Below, piece by piece: positions 57,091 to 64,000 of a stretch of 64,000 nucleotides of DNA (the stretch's first letter is position 1; the number at the start of each line of letters is the position of its first letter). A program made the position numbers and the translations under genes. The notes under the pieces are model-generated. The model saw only the letters and a list, made by a program, of their open reading frames with translations, made no database searches and was not told the origin of the DNA. The stretch is from Micromonospora aurantiaca ATCC 27029 (GTDB lineage Bacteria > Actinomycetota > Actinomycetes > Mycobacteriales > Micromonosporaceae), in the NCBI RefSeq assembly GCF_000145235.1, contig NC_014391.1, positions 2,108,001 to 2,172,000 of the forward strand, read 5' to 3'.

Positions 57091-57911
57091 CCGAGGATCC
57101 GTTTCATGGGCGCCGGCTCGCCGCCGCGGCGCCGCCACTCGCGCGGGTAGCCCAGCGACACCTCCTCGAAGCGCACCCCGTCGTAGTGCGTGGTGCGGGG
57201 GATGTGCAGGTGGCCGTAGACCGCGACGGCGGCGCGGTGGCGCACGTGCCAGTCGGCCGTCCGGTCGGTGCCGCACCACTGGGCGAACTCCGGGAACCAG
57301 AGCACCTCGGTGGGCTGCCGCACCAGCGGCCAGTGGGTGACCAGCACTGTCGGCAGCGCCGGGTCGGTGGCCTCCAGCCGCCGACGCGTCACCTCCAGCC
57401 GCGCCGCGCACCAGGACTCCCGGTCCGGGTACGGGTCGGGGTGCAGCATCATCTCGTCGGTGCACACCACACCGGCGTCGTACGCCGCGCGCAGCGACTC
57501 CTCCTTGGTGGTGGTGCCGGGCGCGCGGAACGAGTAGTCGTAGAGCAGGAACAGCGGCGCCACGGTGACCGGCCCGCCTTCGCCCCGCCACACCGGGTAG
57601 TCGTCCTCCGGGGTCAGCACGCCCAGCTCGCGGCACATCGCGACCAGCGCGTCGTAACGGGCCACCCCGCGCAGCGTCACCGGGTCGTTGGGGTGGGTCC
57701 ACAGCTCGTGGTTGCCGGGCGCCCACACCACCCGCGCGAACCGGTCGCGCAGCAGCCGCAGCGTCCGCTCCACGTCGGCGAAGACCTCGCCGACGTCACC
57801 GGCCACGATCAGCCAGTCGTCCGCCGTCTCCGGCCGCAGGCCGTCCACCACGGCGCGGTTCTCCGCGTACGACACGTGGAGGTCACTGACCGCGTACAGC
57901 GCACCCGTCAC
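57087..57911 (-). CDS. Metallophosphoesterase coupled to PPTase
   Basis: A 274-residue calcineurin-like phosphoesterase: AVSDLHVSY, VAGDVGEVF, WAPGNHELW, LVTHWPL, VYGHLHIPR supply the Asp, Asn and His ligands for two metal ions. Direct coupling to the phosphopantetheinyl transferase hints at a role in carrier-protein or CoA metabolism, which is inference; its natural substrate is unknown. Starts GTG 57911 after a CAAGAT box. Confidence 0.92.
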   Translation of the reverse strand: MTGALYAVSDLHVSYAENRAVVDGLRPETADDWLIVAGDVGEVFADVERTLRLLRDRFARVVWAPGNHELWTHPNDPVTLRGVARYDALVAMCRELGVLTPEDDYPVWRGEGGPVTVAPLFLLYDYSFRAPGTTTKEESLRAAYDAGVVCTDEMMLHPDPYPDRESWCAARLEVTRRRLEATDPALPTVLVTHWPLVRQPTEVLWFPEFAQWCGTDRTADWHVRHRAAVAVYGHLHIPRTTHYDGVRFEEVSLGYPREWRRRGGEPAPMKRILG

Positions 57912-57986
57912 CCGGCCGATCTTGCCAGCGGCGCCCCCGGATGACCAGGCTCGCCCGCCGGGCTGTCGGGGGTCCGACCGGCCCGG

Positions 57987-58937
57987 TCAGCCGACCCTCG
58001 CGGTCACCTCGTCGAGCGCGCGCAGCACCTCCCGGGTCACACCCGGCTCGGCGGCGGAGTGCCCGGCGTCCGGCACGATCCGCAGCGTCGCCTCCGGCCA
58101 CCGGCGGGCCAGGTCGTACGCGGACACCGGCGGGCAGCACAGGTCGTAGCGGCCGTTGACGATCACGGCGGGCAGGTGCCGGATCCGGTCCACGCCGTCG
58201 AGCAACTGGCCCTCGGCGAGGAAGCCGCCGTGCACCGCGTAGTGCGACAGGATCCGGGCCACGGGCAGCGCCTGGTCGTCGGCGGTGAAGTGGGCGAGCA
58301 GCTCCGGGTCGGGCCGCAGCGACGAGTTGACCGCCTCCCACCGCCCCCAGGCCCGCGCGTACTCCCGGGCCCGCGCCTCGTCCGGGCCGTGCAACCGCCT
58401 GTGGTACGCGGCCAGCACGTCGTCGCGTTCGCCGGGCGGGATCGGCGCGACGAACCGCTCCCACTCCTCGGGCTGGAGGTGGCGCAGCCCGCCCTGGTAG
58501 AACCAGTCCCGCTCGCTGCGCCGCAGCAGCAGCACGCCGCGCAGGACCAGCCCGGTCACCCGATCCGGGTGCGCCTGCGCGTACGCCAGGCCGAGCGTGG
58601 TGCCCCACGACCCGCCGAACACCAGCCACGAGTCGATGCCCAGCCGCTGCCGGATGGTCTCCAGGTCGGCCACCAGATGCCAGGTGGTGTTGGCGCGCAC
58701 CTCGCCGTGCGGGGTGCTGCGGCCGGCGCCGCGCTGGTCGAACAGCACGGCCCGGTGACGGTCGGGGTCGAAGAACCGGCGGGCCACCGGCACCAGGCCG
58801 CCGCCGGGCCCACCGTGCAGGAACACCACGGGTACGCCGTCCGGCCGCCCGACCTCCTCCACGTGCAGGACGTGGCCGTCACCGACCGGGATCCGGTGGG
58901 TGGCGTACGGCTCGACGGGCGGGTGCAGGCCGGTCAT
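57987..58937 (-). CDS. pip: Proline iminopeptidase
   Basis: A 316-residue alpha/beta hydrolase of peptidase family S33: FLHGGPGGG at 39-47, FDQRGAGRSTPHG, nucleophile Ser110 in GGSWGTTLGLAYA, PDAGHSAAEPGV with the catalytic His near residue 294. It removes N-terminal proline from peptides. The full length and the cap domain with FYQGGLRHLQPEEWERF (parts) fit the family. CAGAAT lies 8 nt before the ATG, so the mRNA may be leaderless. Confidence 0.93.
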   Translation of the reverse strand: MTGLHPPVEPYATHRIPVGDGHVLHVEEVGRPDGVPVVFLHGGPGGGLVPVARRFFDPDRHRAVLFDQRGAGRSTPHGEVRANTTWHLVADLETIRQRLGIDSWLVFGGSWGTTLGLAYAQAHPDRVTGLVLRGVLLLRRSERDWFYQGGLRHLQPEEWERFVAPIPPGERDDVLAAYHRRLHGPDEARAREYARAWGRWEAVNSSLRPDPELLAHFTADDQALPVARILSHYAVHGGFLAEGQLLDGVDRIRHLPAVIVNGRYDLCCPPVSAYDLARRWPEATLRIVPDAGHSAAEPGVTREVLRALDEVTARVG

Positions 58938-58980
58938 GCCCTGTCATTCTGCCCGGCGTGGGCGTGCCGGGTGGTCCCGC

Positions 58981-59355
58981 TCAGCAGGCGACGTTGCCGC
59001 CGAGGTTGTCCAGCAGCGCGTCGGCGACCCAGCCGGAGACACCTGTGGTGACGTCCCGCAGGTACGTCCACGTGTAGGTGGTCTTGCCGTTCGCGGTGAC
59101 CCGGTCACCGCTGGCGAAGCAGTGGAAGTCGACCGTGTGACTGAGCTGCCCGTAGCCCAGGGAGGCGCAGGTGGTGTGCGGGCCGGTGCGGATGTTGACG
59201 TTCGTGGCGTTGAACAGCTGGCCGAACTTGCCGTCCACGTTGGAGTGCGAGTGGCTGCACCCGGCGCTCGCCGGTCCGGCCGTACCGGCCACCACGGCGC
59301 CCGCCGAGGCGACGGTCAGGACGACGGCGGCACCGATCGAGGAAATCTTCCGCAT
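58981..59355 (-). CDS. Secreted SH3-like domain protein
   Basis: A 124-residue exported protein: signal peptide MRKISSIGAAVVLTVASAGA ending near ASA (about residue 31). A small domain with NATNVNIRTGPHTTCASLGYG (in parts), FHCFASGDRV and YTWTYLRDVTTGVSGWVAD follows, the bacterial SH3 pattern. Cys residues (GCSH, TTCAS, FHCFA, NVAC) could form two disulfides. It likely binds peptidoglycan or another wall component. Start ATG 59355; the long upstream leader is AT-rich. Confidence 0.85.
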   Translation of the reverse strand: MRKISSIGAAVVLTVASAGAVVAGTAGPASAGCSHSHSNVDGKFGQLFNATNVNIRTGPHTTCASLGYGQLSHTVDFHCFASGDRVTANGKTTYTWTYLRDVTTGVSGWVADALLDNLGGNVAC

Positions 59356-59440
59356 ACCCGTCAACCCCCGAATAAAGATCGAGATGCACCAGCAGATCGA
59401 TCCAAATATTTGCATATAGCAAGGTCGATGGGCAAGATGC

Positions 59441-59473
59441 GGCGCCGCCGGCCCGGCCCGGACCGGCGGCGCC
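59441..59473 (-). terminator. Terminator hairpin of the DivIVA-like gene
   Basis: GGCGCCGCCGG and CCGGCGGCGCC form a perfect 11-bp stem with an 11-nt loop, 7 bp after the stop at 59480 on the minus strand. Confidence 0.72.
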
Positions 59474-59479
59474 GAACGC

Positions 59480-60949
59480 TCAGGCGGTAGCCGGTACGCC
59501 GTTGTCCGTACCCGTGGTCTCCGCCTCGGGCACACCCCGCGGAGCCGGCGTGCGGACCGCGAACGCGTCGAAGCTCGGCCCGTCCAGCCGCTCGACGAAC
59601 GGCTCCACGACCGGCGGCTCCGACCGGTCCGGCTCGATCGCGTCCGGCTCGATCCGAGCGTCCACGGCCCGGGGCGTCACCTCGGCCGGCACGGTGATCG
59701 GCGGGCGCGCCGCCACCTGCGGGTACTCGGCTGTCTCCCCGCCGCCCGCGGCGGCCGCCATGACCGCCGCCGCGGCCAGGTCGGCGACCCGCTTGGCCTC
59801 CCGCTGCACCCGGGCCCGGGTCTCCTTGGCGTGCTGCTCGGCCAGGTCCGCGGCGCGCCGCGCCTCGTCCAGCCGCTTGGTCTCCGCGGCCAGCTCCCGG
59901 CGTACGCCGACCAGCCGCTCCTCCACCTCCGCGCCGGTCCGCTCGATGGTGGCGATCTCCCGGCGGGTGTCCTCCAGCTGCCGGGAGACGCTCTCCAGCT
60001 CCGCCTTGAGCCCGGTCAGCGTCTCCTGCCGCTGCTGGATCTCCCGCTGCACGCCGGCGAGCTGCTCCTGGTGCGCCGCCGTCTCCTCGTCGGCCCGCTC
60101 CCGGACCTCGGTGGCGTACTGCTGCGCCTCGGCGACCAGCGAGGCGATGTCCTTCTCCGCGGCGGCGGCCCGGTCGGCCAGCTCCTGCTCGGCGGCGGCC
60201 CGCCGCTCGTCCAGTTCCTTGGCCATCGTGGCCTGCCACTGGGCCAGCTCCTGCTGGGCCTTGCTGCGGTTGGCCTGGACCTCCTGCTGGATCTGCGTCC
60301 GCGCGGCCTTCACCAGCGCCTCGGACGCCGAGCGCGCCTGCTCGACCTGCTGCACGCTCTGCTCGGTGATCCGCTTCGCCTCCTGCTGGGCCCGGTCGTG
60401 CGCGGCCTGACCCTCGACGCGCAGCTTCTCCGCCAGCTCCCGCACCGCGGTCAGCTCCGCCTGCGCGGCGGCCCGCCGCTCCTCGTCCACCCGCTCCTGC
60501 TCGGCCCGGCGGGCGGACAGCTCCTCGTCCAGCTCCCGCCGCTCCCGGGCGGCCTGCTCCTGCGCGGCGGCGAGCAGCTTCTCCGCCTGCCCCTGGACCT
60601 CCTCCGCGCGCCGGGTGGCCACGTCGGTGATCTGGCCGGCCTGCTTCTCGGCCAGGTCCAGGATCTGGTCGACCATCGGGCCGAGGTCGCGGAAGGACGC
60701 CCGGTCCACAGCCGTCGGACGGTCGCGCAGCTCCACCGCCTCGGCCTGCACCCGCTGCACCTGCGCGGTCAGGTCGCGCACCTGCGCGTACGCCCGGTCC
60801 CGCGCGGCGGTCAGCGCGCTCACCTCGGCGTCGATCTGCTCGACGTACCGGTCCACCTGACGTTTGTCGTAGCCGCGCAACGCGGGATCGAACCGGGGCC
60901 GCCCGGACAGGTCGTCGTGGGGTGCGAACGGCTCGGCACCGTTGGACAT
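59480..60949 (-). CDS. DivIVA-like long coiled-coil protein
   Basis: 489 residues. The N-terminal GRPRFDPALRGYDKRQVDRYVEQI (in parts) is a DivIVA-type membrane-binding motif. Residues about 35-385 are one long heptad-rich coiled coil (Gln/Glu/Ala-rich, LAEKQAGQITDVA, LEDTRREIATIERT). The C-terminal ~100 are Pro/Glu-rich and disordered. Such proteins organise tip growth, septation or wall synthesis in actinomycetes. Monocistronic, ended by a hairpin. Confidence 0.88.
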   Translation of the reverse strand: MSNGAEPFAPHDDLSGRPRFDPALRGYDKRQVDRYVEQIDAEVSALTAARDRAYAQVRDLTAQVQRVQAEAVELRDRPTAVDRASFRDLGPMVDQILDLAEKQAGQITDVATRRAEEVQGQAEKLLAAAQEQAARERRELDEELSARRAEQERVDEERRAAAQAELTAVRELAEKLRVEGQAAHDRAQQEAKRITEQSVQQVEQARSASEALVKAARTQIQQEVQANRSKAQQELAQWQATMAKELDERRAAAEQELADRAAAAEKDIASLVAEAQQYATEVRERADEETAAHQEQLAGVQREIQQRQETLTGLKAELESVSRQLEDTRREIATIERTGAEVEERLVGVRRELAAETKRLDEARRAADLAEQHAKETRARVQREAKRVADLAAAAVMAAAAGGGETAEYPQVAARPPITVPAEVTPRAVDARIEPDAIEPDRSEPPVVEPFVERLDGPSFDAFAVRTPAPRGVPEAETTGTDNGVPATA

Positions 60950-61085
60950 TCGCCATCCTCCGTCGGTTCGCCAGCGCCAGGCCGGCGGATGACCGCCCCG
61001 CAGGGCACGATGAGGCGCTACGGTACCGCGTCCGCGCGCGAGGCTCGCCCCGCCCCGCCCTCCTGCCCGCCGACCGGCGGCACGG

Positions 61086-62048
61086 TCAGACCGGGAAGTG
61101 CGGGTTCCCCGCCGTCAGGCGGATGGTGAAGCCGGTCGCGTCCCTGTGGTACGTCACGTGGTCGCAACTCTGGTGGCTGATCCACAGGCCCAGACCACCG
61201 TCGGAACCGTCGCCCGCCGGCAGCAGCCCGGCGAACGGGTCCTTCGGGCCGGTCCCCCGATCGTGGACGGTCACCACGATCCGGTCCGGCGCGCGCCACA
61301 ACCGCAGGCACACCGGCGGCTCACCGTGGCGCAGCGCATTGCTCACCACCTCGCTGACCGCGATCACCAGGCCGTCCAGGCCGTCGGGCGGCAGCAGGCC
61401 ACGGTCGGCGGCGCGCACCTCCGCGCGGGCGCGGGCCGGCGTCGGGTCGACCAGCTCGACCAGCGGCGCGGTCCGCTGCACCGGGTCCGCCGGTGCCGGA
61501 CGGAACTCGGTCAGGTAACTCGTCGGGTCGGTGTAGAGACCGGCCGTCTCGTGCCCGCCGTCCGTCCGTGCCACCAGCGGGTGGGTACGCGCCACGTCGG
61601 CGAGCACGTGCGCGGGCGTGCCCCGCCGGTCGTAGGCGCAGATGCCCCAGAGCGGGAAGTCGTCGTAGGCGTGGTTGATCGCCGACTCGTAGCGCGCCCA
61701 CCAGTCCCAGGTCGCGCCGAGCAGCACCGGCGGCAGCTCGCCGACCATCCGGATCTGCGCCGCCCCCGCCGCCACGTACGACGCGAGCAGCTCCCGGTAG
61801 GAACGCAGCGCGACGCTGGGCCGGGCGTAGACGTCACCGACCGGCAGGAACGTGACCTCGGCGCCGGTGGGCAGCGCCCGGCGCACCAGCTCGGCGTTGC
61901 GCTCGTCCAGGTTCACCGCCGTCGGCTCGCCGGCCGCGATCCCGTCCAGCAGGAACGGCAGCGCCACCGCCAGCAGCTCCTCGTCGGAGTCGTAGACGAA
62001 CGCCTCGTGGAAGTAGCCCACGTGGTCGGAGGCCGCGCCGCTCCTCAT
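61086..62048 (-). CDS. Anti-sigma regulatory kinase with N-terminal MEDS domain
   Basis: 320 residues. The MEDS (methanogen/methylotroph DcmR sensory) domain occupies about 5-180 (VGYFHEAFVYDSDEELLAVALPFLLDGIAAGEPTAVNL in parts). A HATPase_c_2 domain follows from about 200: VIAVSEVVSNALRHGEPP with the N-box Asn, VTVHDRGTGPKDPF, GGLGLWISHQSCD. It belongs to the RsbW/SpoIIAB-type Ser/Thr kinases that bind sigma factors or STAS antagonists. Its ATG overlaps the stop of the MEDS-STAS gene, the natural partner. Confidence 0.9.
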   Translation of the reverse strand: MRSGAASDHVGYFHEAFVYDSDEELLAVALPFLLDGIAAGEPTAVNLDERNAELVRRALPTGAEVTFLPVGDVYARPSVALRSYRELLASYVAAGAAQIRMVGELPPVLLGATWDWWARYESAINHAYDDFPLWGICAYDRRGTPAHVLADVARTHPLVARTDGGHETAGLYTDPTSYLTEFRPAPADPVQRTAPLVELVDPTPARARAEVRAADRGLLPPDGLDGLVIAVSEVVSNALRHGEPPVCLRLWRAPDRIVVTVHDRGTGPKDPFAGLLPAGDGSDGGLGLWISHQSCDHVTYHRDATGFTIRLTAGNPHFPV

Positions 62049-62872
62049 CGGACGACCTCCACCCGTACCTCGGACAGGCCGAGCAGGTCGACGAGCCGGG
62101 CCGGGGCGCGGCTCGGGGTGCGCAGCACCGCGACGGCGTCGTGCCGGCGGGCGTGGTCGCGCAGGTGCAGCAGGCTGCGGTGGTCGACGAAACGCAGCTC
62201 GGCGGCGTCGAACACGACCCGGCCCGCCACCGGCCGAGGGTCGGCCCGCTCCAGCGCGGCGGCGAAGTCCCGGTGGTTGGACGGGTCCAGCTCGCCGGCC
62301 AGCGCCACCACCGAGTCGCCGTCGCCGGCGTGCAGCCGGAACAGCACGTCCGCGTTCGTCACCGAGTGCAGGCAGGCCAGCTCGGCGATCGCCGCGTCGT
62401 CCAGCCGCCGGCGGTCGTAGGCGCAGACCGCCGACATCGGCCGGTGCCGCATCCAGTGGTCGATCCGGTGCTCGTAGCGGGCGAACGCGTCCCGCTGGGC
62501 GGGGGTGCGGACCAGGCTCGTCGCCTCGGCCAGCACCCGCAGGCCGGTGTGCCCGGCGGTCAGCGCCTCGGTGGTGGCCCGCACGTACGCCCGGACCTGC
62601 CGGTCGGGGTCGACGATCTCGTCGTGCCGGTACGCCTCGCCGACGGGAACCAGCCGTAGCGCGTCCCGCCGGCGTGCGGCGTCGACCCCGGGGACCGAGG
62701 CCAGCCAGCCGGTGACTGTGGCGCGATCCTCCGGACAGACCACCCATACCTGCTCACCGGCGGCGAGACCGGCGCTTACCTGCTCGACCGCCAGCGCGCG
62801 CAGCGTGGCCGGGTCGTCGTAGGCGAGGCAGCCATGGGTGTAGCCCGGGTACGTCACGCCCCCGCTGGTCAC
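62045..62872 (-). CDS. MEDS-domain protein with C-terminal STAS domain
   Basis: About 275 residues. N-terminal MEDS domain (about 15-165: YTHGCLAYDDPATLRALAVEQVSAGL in parts, YEHRIDHWMRHRPMSAVCAYDRR in parts) and C-terminal STAS domain (about 180-270: VALAGELDPSNHRDFAAAL, GRVVFDAAELRFVDHRSLLHL). The residue at the usual phospho-Ser site is His-Arg-Ser, so Ser is one place off. Start GTG 62872 after GAGGCGGAG. Coupled to the MEDS kinase gene by ATGA. Confidence 0.85.
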   Translation of the reverse strand: MTSGGVTYPGYTHGCLAYDDPATLRALAVEQVSAGLAAGEQVWVVCPEDRATVTGWLASVPGVDAARRRDALRLVPVGEAYRHDEIVDPDRQVRAYVRATTEALTAGHTGLRVLAEATSLVRTPAQRDAFARYEHRIDHWMRHRPMSAVCAYDRRRLDDAAIAELACLHSVTNADVLFRLHAGDGDSVVALAGELDPSNHRDFAAALERADPRPVAGRVVFDAAELRFVDHRSLLHLRDHARRHDAVAVLRTPSRAPARLVDLLGLSEVRVEVVR

Positions 62873-62895
62873 CGACTCCGCCTCATGGACCCAGT

Positions 62896-64000
62896 CTATG
62901 CCCCGCCCACCTGGAGATCGCGCCAGGCCGTGGCCTCGGGCGGCGGGTCGCCCAGCTCGAACTCGGCCCAGTTGTTCCAGTACGCGATCGCGTCGACGTC
63001 GTTCTGCTGCCGCAGCCACGTGACGTGCTCGCGGATCGTCCGTGCCCGGCCCGCGCCGGTGGTGTCCGCGGCGGTACGGCTCAGCCCGTACTCGGGCACC
63101 AGCAGCCGGATACCCGGGTACGCGGCGCGCACCTTGCCGAAGGCCACGCCGAACATCCGGGAGGCGGGCCAGTACGCGGCGGTGTCCCGGGAGTAGCAGT
63201 CCACGCCGTAGTGGGTCATGCCCGGGTAACCCCAGTCGGCCGGGTTACCGCGCCCCTCGTCCAGCCAGTAGCGGGTCACGATCGGGCCGTGCCCGAGCAC
63301 CCACCGCCGGTTGCGGTGCGCCGCCAGGATCTGCGTCACCCGGCTCGCCGTCGCCCGGTACGTGGCCGGGGCCACGTCGCCCATCGGCTCGTGGTACCAG
63401 GTCAGATAGATCGGGCGGTTCACGCCGTCGAGCCAGCCGGCCAGCTGCTCGACGTCGTCCTTCCAGCTGACGTGCATGACGGCCGAGGGCGCGTCGGCGA
63501 ACTTGCCGGCGTTCAGCGGGGGCAGTTCCGGCAGCGCGTCCGCGTCCGGGCCGTCCGTGCCGAAGTCGCGCATGTAGCGGATGCCCGGATAGTCGGCCAC
63601 CGCGCGCTGGGTCCGGGCGCCCTTCTCGGCGCTCATCCCGACCAGCAGCGGCACGGTCAGCGTGGTGGTTCCCGTGCCGGTGCGGCCGGCGCCGTCGCGC
63701 GCCGTCGCGGTCAGCGTCACCGTGCCCCGGCCGGCCAGCACGGTGACTGTGAAGCGGCCCGGTTCGGCGCCGCTCGGTGTGACGGTCACCCCCGGCGAGG
63801 CGCCGGCGAGCTGGATGGTCAGCGGGACGCTCAGGTCCACCCGGACCGGGCTGTCCCAGGTGGCGCCGGTGGGGTCGCTGACCCGGCCGGCGAGCGTCAG
63901 CAGCCGGGAGTCGGGGTGATAGGCGTCGACCCGGACGGTGGTCGACTGCCCGGGCAGCAGGACGGTCTGGTCGGCGGTGACGGAACGGACGACGGGTGCG
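62896..64000 (-). CDS. GH26-like secreted glycoside hydrolase, C-terminal part
   Basis: The frame is open to the window edge, so the start is missing; about 367 residues are visible. About 1-120 are Ig-like sandwich (TVLLPGQSTTVRVDAYHPDSR in parts, TVTLTATARDGAGRTGTGTT in parts). The rest is a barrel with IYLTWYHEPMGD (acid/base Glu) and LLVPEYGLSR (nucleophile Glu), as in GH26 beta-mannanases and relatives. WRDLQVGGA ends the protein. Lies 23 bp before the MEDS-STAS start on the same strand. Substrate not deducible. Confidence 0.8.
   Translation of the reverse strand, partial: APVVRSVTADQTVLLPGQSTTVRVDAYHPDSRLLTLAGRVSDPTGATWDSPVRVDLSVPLTIQLAGASPGVTVTPSGAEPGRFTVTVLAGRGTVTLTATARDGAGRTGTGTTTLTVPLLVGMSAEKGARTQRAVADYPGIRYMRDFGTDGPDADALPELPPLNAGKFADAPSAVMHVSWKDDVEQLAGWLDGVNRPIYLTWYHEPMGDVAPATYRATASRVTQILAAHRNRRWVLGHGPIVTRYWLDEGRGNPADWGYPGMTHYGVDCYSRDTAAYWPASRMFGVAFGKVRAAYPGIRLLVPEYGLSRTAADTTGAGRARTIREHVTWLRQQNDVDAIAYWNNWAEFELGDPPPEATAWRDLQVGGA

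Noticed and set aside
54074..57911. A polyketide or peptide biosynthetic cluster around the PPTase
   Set aside because: No synthase, carrier protein or tailoring operon lies near it; catalase and peptidase genes are unrelated.
1..64000. tRNA and rRNA genes
   Set aside because: No tRNA-like T-loop with matching acceptor stem and no rRNA sequence was noticed on either strand, though a covariance search was not possible.

Overview
The window is 64 kb of very GC-rich DNA. It shows few recognisable Shine-Dalgarno sites, frequent GTG starts and dense ATGA/GTGA overlaps. SARP, SigE-type, GlxA and MEDS-domain regulators and DivIVA-like proteins are present. Together these point to a filamentous actinomycete, most probably Micromonosporaceae (Micromonospora-like). 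That placement is inference; no rRNA or tRNA gene was seen. No CRISPR array, insertion sequence or complete prophage was recognised.

Layout. 1-8.1 kb: the end of an ABC permease, a large SARP-family regulator convergent with a DrrAB-like ABC exporter, then DUF4240, DUF3800 and BtrH-like genes. SARP-type direct repeats lie in front of the exporter. 8-12 kb: VOC protein and a 1,090-residue HEAT-like protein. 12-22.6 kb: sulfotransferase, AraC and GlxA regulators, two DHFR-like reductases, rhodanese, an ArsR-SRPBCC-SnoaL operon with a dyad operator, a lipoprotein, an internally deleted D-amino-acid-oxidase homologue, and small enzymes. 22.6-25.4 kb: a type VII secretion toxin-immunity cassette of six coupled genes in which the toxin is split into a WXG100-like carrier and a separate HNH nuclease. 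25.6-34.9 kb: ECF sigma factor with membrane partner, full-length D-amino-acid oxidase, TraB-like protein, PfkB kinase-SurE pair, alpha/beta hydrolase, and a SnoaL-tailed sigma factor overlapping a STAS gene tail to tail.

34.4-43.8 kb is a secretion-oriented block. A 1,465-residue subtilisin-like protease with Kelch repeats is bracketed by two paralogous orphan winged-helix regulators and followed by a 1,076-residue secreted propeller/Ig-like protein. 43.8-48.6 kb: zinc alcohol dehydrogenase, a cluster of palindromic intergenic repeats, SigE-family sigma factor with membrane partner, DUF3152 lipoprotein, DUF72, and two tiny coupled ORFs. 48.7-50.5 kb: an RtcB-PrfH pair expected to rescue and repair ribosomes cut in the decoding centre. 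50.7-64 kb: secreted cyclophilin, DUF2804, GH18 chitinase with ricin-type lectin, KatE catalase, Sfp-type PPTase coupled to a metallophosphoesterase, proline iminopeptidase, SH3-like secreted protein, DivIVA-like coiled coil, two coupled MEDS-domain anti-sigma/antagonist genes and the end of a GH26-like glycosidase.

Many genes have a TANNNT box 6-7 nt before the start codon and no Shine-Dalgarno sequence, as expected for leaderless mRNAs. Convergent gene ends are commonly marked by strong GC hairpins.
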